A stretch of DNA of 27,679 nucleotides from Chitinophagaceae bacterium (GCA_016720745.1 JADKKA010000005.1:1-27679); one strand, 5' to 3'. Shown: positions 1 through 9,043, counted from the first letter of the stretch. Numbers and translations are program-made. Notes: generated by a model not told the origin, from the sequence alone.

Positions 1-469
1 TTAATTGGCTTTTTATAGTAGAATTCTCCAGCCTTAGTGTAACATTACCCCTGTTTTTCAAAAGTAGATGGCCTTTCCCCTCCTTTCCGTGTACAAATAC
101 AGTTAACTCAAAAGCGTCGGAGCACTTATCATTAGTATCAATTAATGCAGGGTTATACAAATAAACTAAGACAAAAACACCTAAAGCACCTCCTGCTGTA
201 ACAAATTTGTTATGTATTTTAAAAAAACCTGGAATGATAGCGGCAATACCGGCAGCGCCTAAAGACAAAATAATTCGAAAAACAATATACTGGGATTTAG
301 TAGGGCATGGCATTAAAACAATAGAAATAAAAATAACAACAACTGAAAGTATCCCAACTACTGCTGGCAATAAAATATTAGTTTGGCTTTTGCCCACGGT
401 TTTACTCTTTGTCCTTTTCTTACTTCCACTATTAGAAGTTAATTGTGAATTTTGACTACTTTCTCCCAT
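1..469 (-). CDS. Small membrane protein, C-terminus beyond window edge
   Basis: Reading the minus strand, an ATG at 469-467 opens a frame that stays open for about 156 codons to the left edge, so the protein is cut by the window. It begins MGESSQNSQLTSNSG, followed by a basic stretch (KKRTKSKTVGKS), a first hydrophobic segment (about residues 34-54, NILLPAVVGILSVVVIFISI), a second (about 63-84, containing FRIILSLGAAGIAAIIPGFF) and a third short one (about 93-105, GGALGVFVLVYLY). A soluble tail follows with ELTVFVHGKEGKGHLLL, which looks like the start of a beta-rich domain. From memory, the FR-LSLGAAGIAA-IPGF and GGALGVFVLVYLYNPA motifs resemble a small membrane module found in many bacterial proteins of unknown role; I cannot name it. 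The region is visibly more AT-rich than the rest of the window, which could mean a different origin. Confidence 0.7.
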   Translation of the reverse strand, partial: MGESSQNSQLTSNSGSKKRTKSKTVGKSQTNILLPAVVGILSVVVIFISIVLMPCPTKSQYIVFRIILSLGAAGIAAIIPGFFKIHNKFVTAGGALGVFVLVYLYNPALIDTNDKCSDAFELTVFVHGKEGKGHLLLKNRGNVTLRLENSTIKSQL

Positions 470-1109
470 ATTAGATAATTTATTTTTGTTTACCCAGCAA
501 TGAGCCTCAATTAATTGCTATCTGGAATTCACTTGACTTAATATTTTTTTTCAAATTTTCGAAATTTTATACTTTTTGAAGTAGTTGAAAAATCACAGGG
601 AATTATTTACTAAATACAAGCCTTTACTAATTGACAAAATAAATAAATATTTAGCCGACCCTCCCCGAACACAAATTCAATTTGTATTTATATAGTCGCA
701 AGATAAAAGCCATAAGCTTAGACATTTGCATTAGCTGTTATTGAAAAAATACCAACTTCTCAATGTTTCGCTAGTAGGGTAAGACTGACCAGATCTGGCA
801 ACCTAATTCAAGTTAAAGAATTTTCATATTTAATCCATGAAATAAAAAAATTAAATAACAAATCCTGCAAAAATGCCATTCATTTTTACTGGGGAAATTG
901 AAACACCACACAATAAATACAACAAAGCCAATGCAATAATCTTGCACTTGCTTCCCCTACTACAAGCCCACATTTAATTTTTTTTACTGTTTTGAATCAG
1001 TTGATAAGTAATAATGACCCAAAAATTAAAACCAAATATCCTCAATAAGTAAATGTTTACAAGTTCTATTCCTTAATTTAGTAAGAAATTAAAGCAACGG
1101 AATCTATGC
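470..1109. other. AT-rich intergenic stretch with no recognisable gene
   Basis: About 640 bases lie upstream of the minus-strand membrane protein gene. Both strands are broken by frequent stop codons. Poly-A and poly-T runs are common. I see no tRNA, strong hairpin terminator or repeat array. The stretch is more AT-rich than the intergenic regions further right. Confidence 0.5.
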
Positions 1110-1217
1110 TTATCTATAATTCCGATAAGCCACCGCGCCTGTTCTCGGAGTATCAAAATCCTTACTCTTGAAATAGCACTTCTGTATCTTGCCGCGCTGA
1201 TTCTGGAAATCCTCAAC

Positions 1218-1644
1218 ATGCAGATAAAATTGCTGAATGAATTCATTATTCCTGGTGCAATTGTTTTTATAAAATTCATTTATAGTCTGCATGAAGAAAA
1301 ACCCGACCAACTAATCATTGACAATACAAGAAGGGAAGTCAGGGCCTCTTTCCGTTCTCCTTTAAATGATGAACACCAAGTAGTACTTCCATTTGATATC
1401 TGCCGGGTAAGGGTGGAAAGGTACCGTTCCTTTTTCAGCCGTAAGAAAAAAACAGAGATCATCTTTTACAAAAACAAAGCCGGCAATTTGAGTTATCCAG
1501 CCGGGAAACAGGGTTTGCTGAAACAACACTGGAAAATTTAGAGAAGAACTGGACAGGCTGACGCATGAAGCGGGCAAATAATATGAACTTCTAAACCCCG
1601 AAAAGAATGAGCAGCGGTCTTTATTGGGGTTCAATTTTCAATAA
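1218..1644 (+). pseudogene. Degraded gene for a small protein of unknown function
   Basis: Protein-like sequence is spread over three plus-strand frames. The first frame (1218 to about 1490) reads DQLIIDNTRREVRASF, then VVLPFDICRVRVE and KKTEIIFYKNKAGN. After the GGC-AAT near 1488 the sense moves to another frame (ELSSRETGFAETTLENLEKN, stop at 1559-1561). A third frame gives LTHEAGK, a stop at 1579, then YELLNPEKNEQRSLLGFNFQ to a stop at 1642-1644. The pattern of a short beta-rich core followed by a terminal helix resembles PH-like hypothetical proteins of Chitinophagaceae, but that is a guess. The start is not defined. On the opposite strand, 1110-1310 also gives a fairly protein-like ORF (ending FDTPRTGAVAYRNYR), so more than one remnant may be present. 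Decay or sequence error are both possible. Confidence 0.4.
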
Positions 1645-1696
1645 TAGTACATAACTTCAATTACATCATTTCATCCAAACACAAAACCACCCCCAC

Positions 1697-2191
1697 ATGC
1701 GACCACTCTTTCTTTCAACCACCAGTTTTCTTGCAGGCCTCCTCCTGCTCAGCTCCTGCCAACAAGGCAACACCGAAAAAACAGTAGTAAAAGAAAAAGT
1801 CGACAGTCCCCAGTACTTCCTGCTAAGACCCAAACTGGAAAAAGAATACGGTTATTCCCACGCCGTTCAAATCGGGGATGACCTGAAGATCTCTGGCGCA
1901 GTCAGCATGGACGACAGCGGAGTGATAGTGGCTCCTGGCAATATGGAACAGCAAATGAAGAACTGCTACAGCGACCTGGAAAAGATCCTGAAGCATTATG
2001 GCTATACGTATGATGATGTGGTAGTAGAAAATGTATATACCACTAATATGGATGAGTTTATAAAGGTCTCCGGCTTCCGCAATTCCATCTACAAAAAGCA
2101 GTTTCCCACCGGCACCTGGCTGGAAGTAAAAGGCCTGGCGATCAAGGGGCAGCTGATCGAGATCGATATGGAAGCGCATAAGAGTAATTGA
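1697..2191 (+). CDS. Rid/YjgF/UK114-family lipoprotein without the catalytic arginine
   Basis: This 164-residue protein has a lipoprotein signal peptide (hydrophobic residues 4-20, lipobox LLSS-C21), so the mature protein should be anchored in the envelope. Residues 40-162 form one Rid domain: HAVQIGDDLKISGAVSMDD, then the helix NMEQQMKNCYSDLEKILKHY, the VVENVYTTNMDEFIKV strand-helix, and the C-terminal WLEVKGLAIKGQLIEIDMEA. RidA enamine/imine deaminases carry a substrate-binding arginine in FPARS; here the aligned stretch is FPTGT (136-140), with glycine in place of arginine, while the terminal IEI glutamate (E155) remains. Deamination of 2-aminoacrylate is therefore unlikely, and a ligand-binding role is possible. 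It stands alone: the dipeptidase gene starts 280 bases later. No promoter is obvious. Family assignment is firm, function unknown. Confidence 0.85.
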   Translation: MRPLFLSTTSFLAGLLLLSSCQQGNTEKTVVKEKVDSPQYFLLRPKLEKEYGYSHAVQIGDDLKISGAVSMDDSGVIVAPGNMEQQMKNCYSDLEKILKHYGYTYDDVVVENVYTTNMDEFIKVSGFRNSIYKKQFPTGTWLEVKGLAIKGQLIEIDMEAHKSN

Positions 2192-2204
2192 AAATGGAAA
2201 ATGG

Positions 2205-2270
2205 AGAGTTGAAAACCCGATAGCTATCAGCCTACCAGCAGGCAGGTCGGGGGAAAATTCCTATTCGCCC
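2205..2270. repeat. Short palindromic mosaic repeat
   Basis: Directly after the Rid gene lie the palindrome GATAGCTATC (2219-2228) and a purine/pyrimidine-rich block with CAGCAGGCAGGTCGGGGG. The CAGGCAGGTC motif recurs in the repeat field at 6,395-6,420. Such REP-like palindromes are widespread between Bacteroidota genes; the copy number in this genome cannot be judged from one window. Confidence 0.4.
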
Positions 2271-2473
2271 TGCTATGCTTTATGGTACTATATCGATTAA
2301 GTTTTCAATGCGCAAACATGCTGTAGGGAATAGTATGGCAAATTAATTTGAGGCAGAATTCTTACTTTCAAGAAATAACTTTAACCAGCAACTCTTTCAG
2401 TGGAAAGAAAATCTATTTGACATCTATTTTATACCGGATACGCTAGCCGCATTTGTAACAAACACTATAATCG

Positions 2474-3703
2474 ATGAAGATTATCAGAAAAATAATATGT
2501 TTTAGTATATGCTGTTCCGGATTCCTTCACGGCAGTGGTCAAAATTCTGTCACCAGCAGATATGTCAAAACTGATCAGAAAGCGAAAAAATTGGTGGACC
2601 ATGTCTTAAAACTGTCGCCGATCATTGATGGCCATAATGATTTATTTGCCTGGTATTTTGGCTGTAACTATAAAAAATTACCCAAATGCCCGGAGGATAT
2701 CGCGGACTATCCCCTTGATACCCTGAGTAAAGGACAAACCGATATACCACGTTGGAGAAATGGAGCTGTTGGTGCAGTACAATTGAACATCTATTCAGAC
2801 TCGCTATCATCCTTTCTGGATGCATACGATTTACTTTTTAGACTGGAGAAAGTGTATAACAAAGATTTGCAGATTGTACAAAGCGCTGATGGCATGCGAA
2901 AAGCTATAAAGAATGGAAAAATCGCCATCCTGCCCATGCTGGAAGGTTCCGATAGGTTAGAAAGCAAGCTCTCTAACCTCAGGCTTTTTTACAAGCTTGG
3001 TCTACGCTGTGTCACATTTACATATACCACTGGTGATTTAGCAGATGGCAGTGATGATTTACCAAAACATAACGGAATTTCGCCGTTAGGCCGGAGCATG
3101 GTGAAGGAAATGAACCGCCTGGGAATGCTAATAGATTTATCCCATGCGTCTGCCAAAACCATGAGTGACATTCTTGATATTACTGAAACCCCTGTAATAT
3201 TCAGCCATTCAAATGCAAGAAAACTTTGTGATGTTAACCGTAATGTCCCTGACACGATTCTACTAAGATTAAAAGCCAACAAGGGACTCATTATGCTTGA
3301 TATGGTTCCCGATCATACGACAAATAAATTTGCAAATTGGGTCAACACAGGAGATTCCATTTATTATGCCACCAAAAAGCAATTTCCTGGCGATAAAGCA
3401 AAATTAAGGACAGTAATGGACCAATGGGAGCTTGAAAACCCCAAACCCACGGTTTCTATCAGCGATATCGCCGATCATTTTGATTATGTAAAAAAATTAA
3501 TTGGCGTAGAATACATCGGCATTGGCGGTGACTATGATGGTATTGAGTATACTATTGAGGGTCTGGAAGACGTTTCATGCTTTCCAAAACTGCTGGTTGA
3601 ATTAGCAAAAAGAGGTTGGACAAAAACCGAATTAAAGAAAATTACCGGCGAAAATTACTTAAGAGTGTTCTCCGACATTGAAAAAAAGTCGAAAGCCCTT
3701 TGA
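2474..3703 (+). CDS. Membrane dipeptidase, peptidase family M19 (renal dipeptidase-like)
   Basis: A 409-residue zinc dipeptidase with an N-terminal signal peptide (hydrophobic residues 4-20, likely cleavage around SGQ-N), so it acts in the periplasm or envelope, cleaving dipeptides. All expected ligands of the M19 TIM barrel are visible: H54 and D56 in IDGHNDL, E157 in MLEGSDR, H224 in DLSHASA, H245 in FSHSNAR, R256 in DVNRN, and D353 in GIGGDYDGI. Length matches the family (about 350-410). No fused domain is present. The gene is monocistronic as far as the window shows: 282 bases separate it from the Rid gene, and it converges on the DUF5686 gene with a 77-base gap. Some family members also act on beta-lactams or D-amino-acid dipeptides; the sequence does not decide the substrate. 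Confidence 0.95.
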   Translation: MKIIRKIICFSICCSGFLHGSGQNSVTSRYVKTDQKAKKLVDHVLKLSPIIDGHNDLFAWYFGCNYKKLPKCPEDIADYPLDTLSKGQTDIPRWRNGAVGAVQLNIYSDSLSSFLDAYDLLFRLEKVYNKDLQIVQSADGMRKAIKNGKIAILPMLEGSDRLESKLSNLRLFYKLGLRCVTFTYTTGDLADGSDDLPKHNGISPLGRSMVKEMNRLGMLIDLSHASAKTMSDILDITETPVIFSHSNARKLCDVNRNVPDTILLRLKANKGLIMLDMVPDHTTNKFANWVNTGDSIYYATKKQFPGDKAKLRTVMDQWELENPKPTVSISDIADHFDYVKKLIGVEYIGIGGDYDGIEYTIEGLEDVSCFPKLLVELAKRGWTKTELKKITGENYLRVFSDIEKKSKAL

Positions 3704-3780
3704 ACTGGAAAAAAGAACACTCAGATACTGGGAATGATCAGCCTGATTTAAATTTTCCATTGAAAGCCTGCATGGGTTGA

Positions 3781-6255
3781 TCAAAACCATCTCCCTCTTT
3801 TCCTGTCCCAGGCTGTAATGCCAAACTTGAATTGCACCGGGCTGCGGAATTGATTGGCAACTGATCCAACTACATAAAACCCGACCTTGAATTTTCCCAG
3901 CAGGTTGAAAGGATACTTGAACACCCGCTCCACGCCGGTAAATAACTCTGCATACCGCAGGTTTCTTTCTTTGGCTACCAGGAAACCGGCGCCTGCCACT
4001 TCCCTTAACCCGATTTTTTTAAAGAATGGTATTTTATTCAGGAAGGCTCCATTGAATTCATGTACATAATGTCCCTCGAAAAAACGATTGAAGATGGGAA
4101 AGGTAGAATCGAGTGACTGAAAAGCCTCAGATGGATTCAGCATGAGCAGGGGGTCTCCCCTTCGCTGGTATTTGTAATCTACCAACCGCAGGTCTTTCCG
4201 GCTCAGGAAGGAACCCGTCTTCAGGGTATAACTGGAAGTACCCATTGTTCCCAGTTTAACGGTTTGCTTCAACCCGAATTCGAGATAATCAAAGTCCACC
4301 ACACTTTTCATGATACCCGGCAGGCCTTTCCGCCATTGCACATACATCGTTGGCCAGGATGATCCCAGGATTATTTTTTCCCTGGGTTCGCGGATATAGC
4401 GCTGCCGGAATGTGTACTCCAGCCTTAACTCACCGTATACTGCATTGTGTGATTCAAAATCCGTCACCTGATTATTATCCAATATATCTGGGAACAGGCT
4501 GTCAATTTTGCTATCTGTTTTAATATTACTTACCGAACGCCGGAAAGCAAGATCGATATCCGAAAACACATAGAGCCCATTGGCAATTTCCAGCCCATGC
4601 TTTAATCCAATGCCCTGGTTCAGGTAAATATTACTGCGCTGAATCATATTGATCCAGGCATCACCGCTGAAGATGTAGGCAAAATCTTTCTGCAAATTGA
4701 TCTCGTAAAAGCCACGGTTAAAGGGATTATACATCCGGTTTAGCCGGATATTTCCATTTAAATCTTTATTACGGATCCCATAGCTGAGATTAGCAAAAAG
4801 GGTCAGGTTTTTCCTCGACTCCCAGGTTTTAGTATACATATAATTGGGCATGATCCTTAACCCGCCCAGTTGAAAGGGCTGAAATAATTCCGGCAAGGAA
4901 GGAAATCGCATTTGCCTTCTTTTTTCATGGTTGTTCAGGGTCTGTCCCCGGAAAGCAATATTCTGCCAGCGGAATTTATTGATCACCCGGTCCACTGAAT
5001 CCAGATAGTCTTTGGAATGGGTGGCCTGGTACACACTGTCCTTGAAATGGATAAACCGCAATTCTTTTGCGGTTAAAGGTTCAGTACGGTTAGACTTCCA
5101 GAAATTACTGTCCTGTTCATAGGCTTTTTGCGAAGCAGCACTCAGCTCCACTCCAAAGTAATTCTTTGGAAAATTTTTATTTAGTTCGAAATTCCGGTAG
5201 CTGACTACTGTTTTGCCTGATGACTTTCTCTTATCAGCAACAGCATTATAAGTAAAGCTTTGCCTGCTGATCATCCATGCTTTCTGATCCACGAATTCAT
5301 ATTGCTGCTCCACTTCAAAGAAATCATACTCTGCCAGGTGATACTTTGGAAACTGCAAACGGGTATGCAATACCACCCAGCTGCTATCGGCAATGGTTAT
5401 TTCGCCTTCAACCGTAGCATTACTCAACTGCCGGGGTTTGATGCTGATGGTATATTGTTTCCGGCCATTGACCGTTTCCGTTTTGATCATTTTAAAACGA
5501 TACGCAAGAAGACCGCTGTAACTGACCGGAGAGACAAAGGGTGTTGGCGAAATAGTGCGGGCATTGATAATATTCTGATAAATATTGAAATCGCCTTCCA
5601 TTGTGGAGAGATAAAACAGACTTTGTTCATTACCTCTTTTACTGACACCTGTCCTTTCTTCTTTTATCTTTTTCCCTTCTCCCCTATCCAGCTGTAATAC
5701 CACTTCTGCCATGGCCATCCGGTTGAGTTCATTGGATTCTAAGGCTTGTTTCAGAGAATCTGCCGGTTTACTTTTTTTGGCCTTCTTCATACCTACGGAA
5801 TCTTCCTGAAGCGCCTTGATATAAACATTACAAGAGTAATTTCCGGCGGCTGCCTCAATAGCCTCCTTGTTACGGATGACGTTCCGGATATATTCCTCCG
5901 CCCGGTCTTTCAGTTTGCCTTTGATGGTCACCGTACTGAGTGTGGTGGCATCTGCTGCTTCGAGTATGATGTTCTGTTCCAGACTATCCTTCCGGATGAT
6001 CACAGAAACCATCTGTGTTTTATAACCCAGCATACTGACGATCAGATCAAATTTGCCCGGCTCCAGTTCCAGTTCATAATGCCCGTTTTCCTTACTGATA
6101 CTGCCCTGTTTAAATCCCTTCACCTCCACCGTAGCAAAAGCCAGCGGCTCCAGATTGGCGTTCATTATAGTACCAAAAACCTTACGGGACTGAGAATAGC
6201 TTTGTATTGAAGCTATAAATAGAATGAAAGATAGCAGTAGTAGTTTCCGGTTCAT
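3781..6255 (-). CDS. DUF5686 outer-membrane protein with carboxypeptidase-like regulatory domain (downstream paralogue)
   Basis: An 824-residue secreted protein. Residues 1-21 form a signal peptide (MNRKLLLLSFILF..SYSQ). Residues 24-110 are a CarboxypepD_reg-like beta-sandwich (GTIMNANLEPLAFATVEVKG, then GHYELELEPGKFDLIVSMLGY), as in the N-termini of SusC-type proteins. The rest matches DUF5686: the RAEEYIRNVIRNKE helix near 118, the RPRQLSNATVEGEITI stretch, and a C-terminal half rich in alternating aromatic residues, suggesting a barrel that ends in WDRKRGRWF with a terminal aromatic. The role of DUF5686 proteins is not established; outer-membrane location is inferred. It is closely related to the next gene upstream (6599-9043), with motif after motif shared along the whole length, so the two arose by duplication. 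The 343-base spacer between them holds repeats, so they may be transcribed separately. Confidence 0.9.
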   Translation of the reverse strand: MNRKLLLLSFILFIASIQSYSQSRKVFGTIMNANLEPLAFATVEVKGFKQGSISKENGHYELELEPGKFDLIVSMLGYKTQMVSVIIRKDSLEQNIILEAADATTLSTVTIKGKLKDRAEEYIRNVIRNKEAIEAAAGNYSCNVYIKALQEDSVGMKKAKKSKPADSLKQALESNELNRMAMAEVVLQLDRGEGKKIKEERTGVSKRGNEQSLFYLSTMEGDFNIYQNIINARTISPTPFVSPVSYSGLLAYRFKMIKTETVNGRKQYTISIKPRQLSNATVEGEITIADSSWVVLHTRLQFPKYHLAEYDFFEVEQQYEFVDQKAWMISRQSFTYNAVADKRKSSGKTVVSYRNFELNKNFPKNYFGVELSAASQKAYEQDSNFWKSNRTEPLTAKELRFIHFKDSVYQATHSKDYLDSVDRVINKFRWQNIAFRGQTLNNHEKRRQMRFPSLPELFQPFQLGGLRIMPNYMYTKTWESRKNLTLFANLSYGIRNKDLNGNIRLNRMYNPFNRGFYEINLQKDFAYIFSGDAWINMIQRSNIYLNQGIGLKHGLEIANGLYVFSDIDLAFRRSVSNIKTDSKIDSLFPDILDNNQVTDFESHNAVYGELRLEYTFRQRYIREPREKIILGSSWPTMYVQWRKGLPGIMKSVVDFDYLEFGLKQTVKLGTMGTSSYTLKTGSFLSRKDLRLVDYKYQRRGDPLLMLNPSEAFQSLDSTFPIFNRFFEGHYVHEFNGAFLNKIPFFKKIGLREVAGAGFLVAKERNLRYAELFTGVERVFKYPFNLLGKFKVGFYVVGSVANQFRSPVQFKFGITAWDRKRGRWF

Positions 6256-6359
6256 AAAGCAGGGCGGGAAAATAGACCGGGAAATCCATTCCCGATCATC
6301 CCCGGAACCAGAATGAGGTATTTTCTAAAATAATTAACAGGTTATGATGACTTGTGGTG

Positions 6360-6598
6360 AGAATTTTCTCTGCGTAAACTTAGCGACCTCAGAGCCCTGC
6401 CTGCCGGAAGGCAGGTCTGCGGTGAGTATTTCCCGCTAAGAACGCAAAGGCCGCAAAAAATATCCGCCGATTATCTTGGCGTTCCCTTGCGCCCTCGGGC
6501 CTTTGTGGTTAAATCTCTGCGCAAACTCCGCGCTCTCTGCGGCTCTGCGGTGAATCTCTCCTTGCGTTCCTTTGCGCCCTAGCGCCTTTGCGGTAAAA
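6360..6598. repeat. Dispersed mosaic repeat of imperfect 'ctctgcggtga / ctttgcggtaaa' units
   Basis: The spacer between the two DUF5686 genes holds at least four related units: CTCAGAG..TCTGCGGTGAG (6389-6426), AACGCAAAGGCCGCAAAA (6440-6458), CGCTCTCTGCGGCTCTGCGG (6531-6550) and CCTTTGCGGTAAAAC ending at the gene border. A palindromic insert, CCTGCCTGCCGGAAGGCAGG, sits in the first unit (6398-6417). The repeat runs right up to the stop codon of the upstream gene (6599). No ORF is credible here. Repeats of this style are known to recur between genes in many Bacteroidota genomes, but their role is unclear. Confidence 0.65.
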
Positions 6599-9043
6599 CT
6601 ACCTCCACCGATTCCGAAACCGATCCCATGTCGTCAACCCAATCTTAAACTGCACCGGATTATTAAATTTATTCGCCACCGAGGTCACCACATACACCCC
6701 CAGCTTTAAACGGGTGAGCGGATTAAAAGGCCATTTAAATACTCTTTCAATACCCGCGAAGAATTCGGCATACCGCAGATCGCGCTCTGGCGCAATCAGC
6801 ACACCGCCACCGGCAATCTCCTGCAATTTTAATTTCTTGAAGAAAGGAATCTTACTTAGCAGGGCCCCATTGAATTCATGTACGATATTTCCCTGAAAGT
6901 AACGATCGAAAACCGGGAAGGTGGAATCCAATGCCTGGAAATTACTTCTGGGATTCTGGAAGAAGAGCGGATCACCCTGGCGCATGAATTTATAATCAAT
7001 CACCCGCAGGTCCTTACTATTCACAAAATCACCTGACTTGATAAAATAACTGGTATTACCGGCCACCCCTAAATTCAAATTCTGGAATAAACCGAATTCG
7101 AGGTAATCAAAATCAATTTCACTTTTGAATAATCCTTTGAGACCTTTTTTCCACAACACATAAAAAGTGGGCCACCTGGAGCCGAGAAATATTTTTTCCC
7201 TGGGTTCTCTCGCATACCGCATTCTCGGAGTAAAATACAAACGAACCTGGTTATAAGTAGCATTATACGGATCAAACTGCACCGGCGGTTCATTGGGAAT
7301 ACCAAATATACTGTCGGCATTATTTCCCACTTTATAATTAGAAACAGAACGCCGCAATGCAATTTCAAAATCATTCATCAGGGTCAGTCCATTGACAATT
7401 TCCAGTTCATGTCCCAGTTCAAATGAATTATTGAGATAGATATTGCTTCGCTTCAGCACATTGACCCAGGCATCACCGGGATAGATGAATTCAAAATTTC
7501 TCCCTGCCTTAAACCGATACTTCCCGTTTTTGAAGGGATTGTATTTTCTTTCCAGCGATATGGTACCATTCACATCCCGGTTCCTGAATCCATAACTGAT
7601 ATCTGCTTCGAGTGATAAATTTCTGCGGGAATAATAGGTCTTTCGATAAGCCGCCGCCAGTTTCAGCCTCGCGCCACCAAAGGCTACCGGCTGCAGCATG
7701 GAAGTGATCGGCGGCAGGATCCACATCCTTTCTTTTTTATGGTCATTAAAGATCTGACCGAATATCAGCATCTTTTTCCAGGTGATTTTATTCAATACCC
7801 GGTCCATGGAATCGAGATAGGATTCACTCTTCATATAAAGTGCAATACTATCCTGGTACCGCGCATATAAATCCTGCTGACGCGATAAGGGTTCCAGTCT
7901 CACCGATGTCCAGAAAGCTGAATCCTTTTCATATGCTTCCTGGGCAGTGGAACTGATCTCCAGTCCGAAATGTCCCTTTTTGAAATTCTTTCTCAGTTCA
8001 TATCCATTGAAAAGCACGGTTGTTTCTCCGTAAATCTTTCCCTTTTTTGTCTTGGTATAATAAATGAACTGCTGTTTGGTGATCACCCTTGCACTATCAC
8101 CAATCCGGTCGTAATCCTGTTTCACTTCCATGTAATCATATTCCGGCATATGGGCTGGCGGCAGGCGAAAATTGACACTGATTACATTCCAGGTGCTGTC
8201 CTGAATACTGATTTCCCCTTCGATAGTCGCATTACTGAGTTGCCGGGGGCGGATGGCAATCGTGTACACTTTGGGTTTTATCGTTCGATCAATTCGCAGC
8301 GTCTTGAAACGATAGGCCATCAGTCCGCTGTAACTTAAAGGAGATACAAAGGGTATCTTGGAAACCGGTGGCGCTTTGATCAGGTTATCATAAATAAAAA
8401 AATCACCATCAAGTGCAGATAAAAAAAACAGACTTTCGGATCCGCCTCTTTTGTTCACGGCCAGCCTTTCTTCTTTCAGTTGTCCGCTGCTGCTTCGGTC
8501 CACATGCAGCACCACTTCAGTTAGTCCCATTTTACTGAAATCTGTGGCCAGACTTGAATCCCCTTCCTTTTTAGGAGTATAATTGGAATCGAGCTGAAAG
8601 GCCTTGATATAAGCGTTACAGGAATAATCACCGATGGCATTGAGTACGGTTTCTTTATTTCTGATCACATTCTTGATGATTTCCTCGGCCCGGTCACGCA
8701 GTTTGGCCTTGATCACCACTTCCTGCATATTGGAAGACTCATCGGGTTCCAGTTCCACATTTTCTGTTACATCACTATTATTAATAAAGAAGCTGACCAC
8801 TTTGGGTTTGAAGCCCACCATGCTTACCACCAGGTCATAGCGGCCTCTTTCCAGGTAAAATTCGTAGGACCCGTCATCCTTGCTCACCGTGCCTTTTCTT
8901 AGCTCCTTGATCTCCACACTGGCCAGTGGCAGACGCTCTCTTTTGTTATCGAGGATAATACCCGAAATCTTATACAACTGCCCCTGGGAAATCAGGGACA
9001 GCAGCAAAAAGGCAGCGAGGAAGTAGATTTTGTGTTTCGTCAT
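6599..9043 (-). CDS. DUF5686 outer-membrane protein with carboxypeptidase-like regulatory domain (upstream paralogue)
   Basis: The second tandem DUF5686 gene. I place the start at the ATG at 9043-9041 (MTKHKIYFLAAFLLLSLISQ) because this gives exactly the same distance from start to the conserved K-x-x-G-I as in the paralogue, and a clean signal peptide; ATGs at 9058 and 9079 are also in frame. The architecture is the same: signal peptide, CarboxypepD_reg-like domain (GSYEFYLERGRYDLVVSMVGF), the RAEEIIKNVIRNKE helix, RPRQLSNATIEGEISI, the AREPREKI-LGS-WPT motif, and a barrel-like C-terminus ending WDRFRNRWR. Length is 814 residues from this start. Differences from the paralogue are spread evenly, so this is an old duplication, not a recent copy. 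Function is unknown; an outer-membrane role is inferred. Confidence 0.9.
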   Translation of the reverse strand: MTKHKIYFLAAFLLLSLISQGQLYKISGIILDNKRERLPLASVEIKELRKGTVSKDDGSYEFYLERGRYDLVVSMVGFKPKVVSFFINNSDVTENVELEPDESSNMQEVVIKAKLRDRAEEIIKNVIRNKETVLNAIGDYSCNAYIKAFQLDSNYTPKKEGDSSLATDFSKMGLTEVVLHVDRSSSGQLKEERLAVNKRGGSESLFFLSALDGDFFIYDNLIKAPPVSKIPFVSPLSYSGLMAYRFKTLRIDRTIKPKVYTIAIRPRQLSNATIEGEISIQDSTWNVISVNFRLPPAHMPEYDYMEVKQDYDRIGDSARVITKQQFIYYTKTKKGKIYGETTVLFNGYELRKNFKKGHFGLEISSTAQEAYEKDSAFWTSVRLEPLSRQQDLYARYQDSIALYMKSESYLDSMDRVLNKITWKKMLIFGQIFNDHKKERMWILPPITSMLQPVAFGGARLKLAAAYRKTYYSRRNLSLEADISYGFRNRDVNGTISLERKYNPFKNGKYRFKAGRNFEFIYPGDAWVNVLKRSNIYLNNSFELGHELEIVNGLTLMNDFEIALRRSVSNYKVGNNADSIFGIPNEPPVQFDPYNATYNQVRLYFTPRMRYAREPREKIFLGSRWPTFYVLWKKGLKGLFKSEIDFDYLEFGLFQNLNLGVAGNTSYFIKSGDFVNSKDLRVIDYKFMRQGDPLFFQNPRSNFQALDSTFPVFDRYFQGNIVHEFNGALLSKIPFFKKLKLQEIAGGGVLIAPERDLRYAEFFAGIERVFKWPFNPLTRLKLGVYVVTSVANKFNNPVQFKIGLTTWDRFRNRWR

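Noticed and set aside
3704..3780. Bidirectional terminator between the converging dipeptidase and DUF5686 genes
   Set aside because: Only the short palindrome ATCAGCCTGAT with no usable loop, then an AT-rich stretch; not strong enough to call.
5260..6210. Open frames on the plus strand within the DUF5686 gene
   Set aside because: Shadows of the conserved minus-strand coding sequence; no domains recognised.
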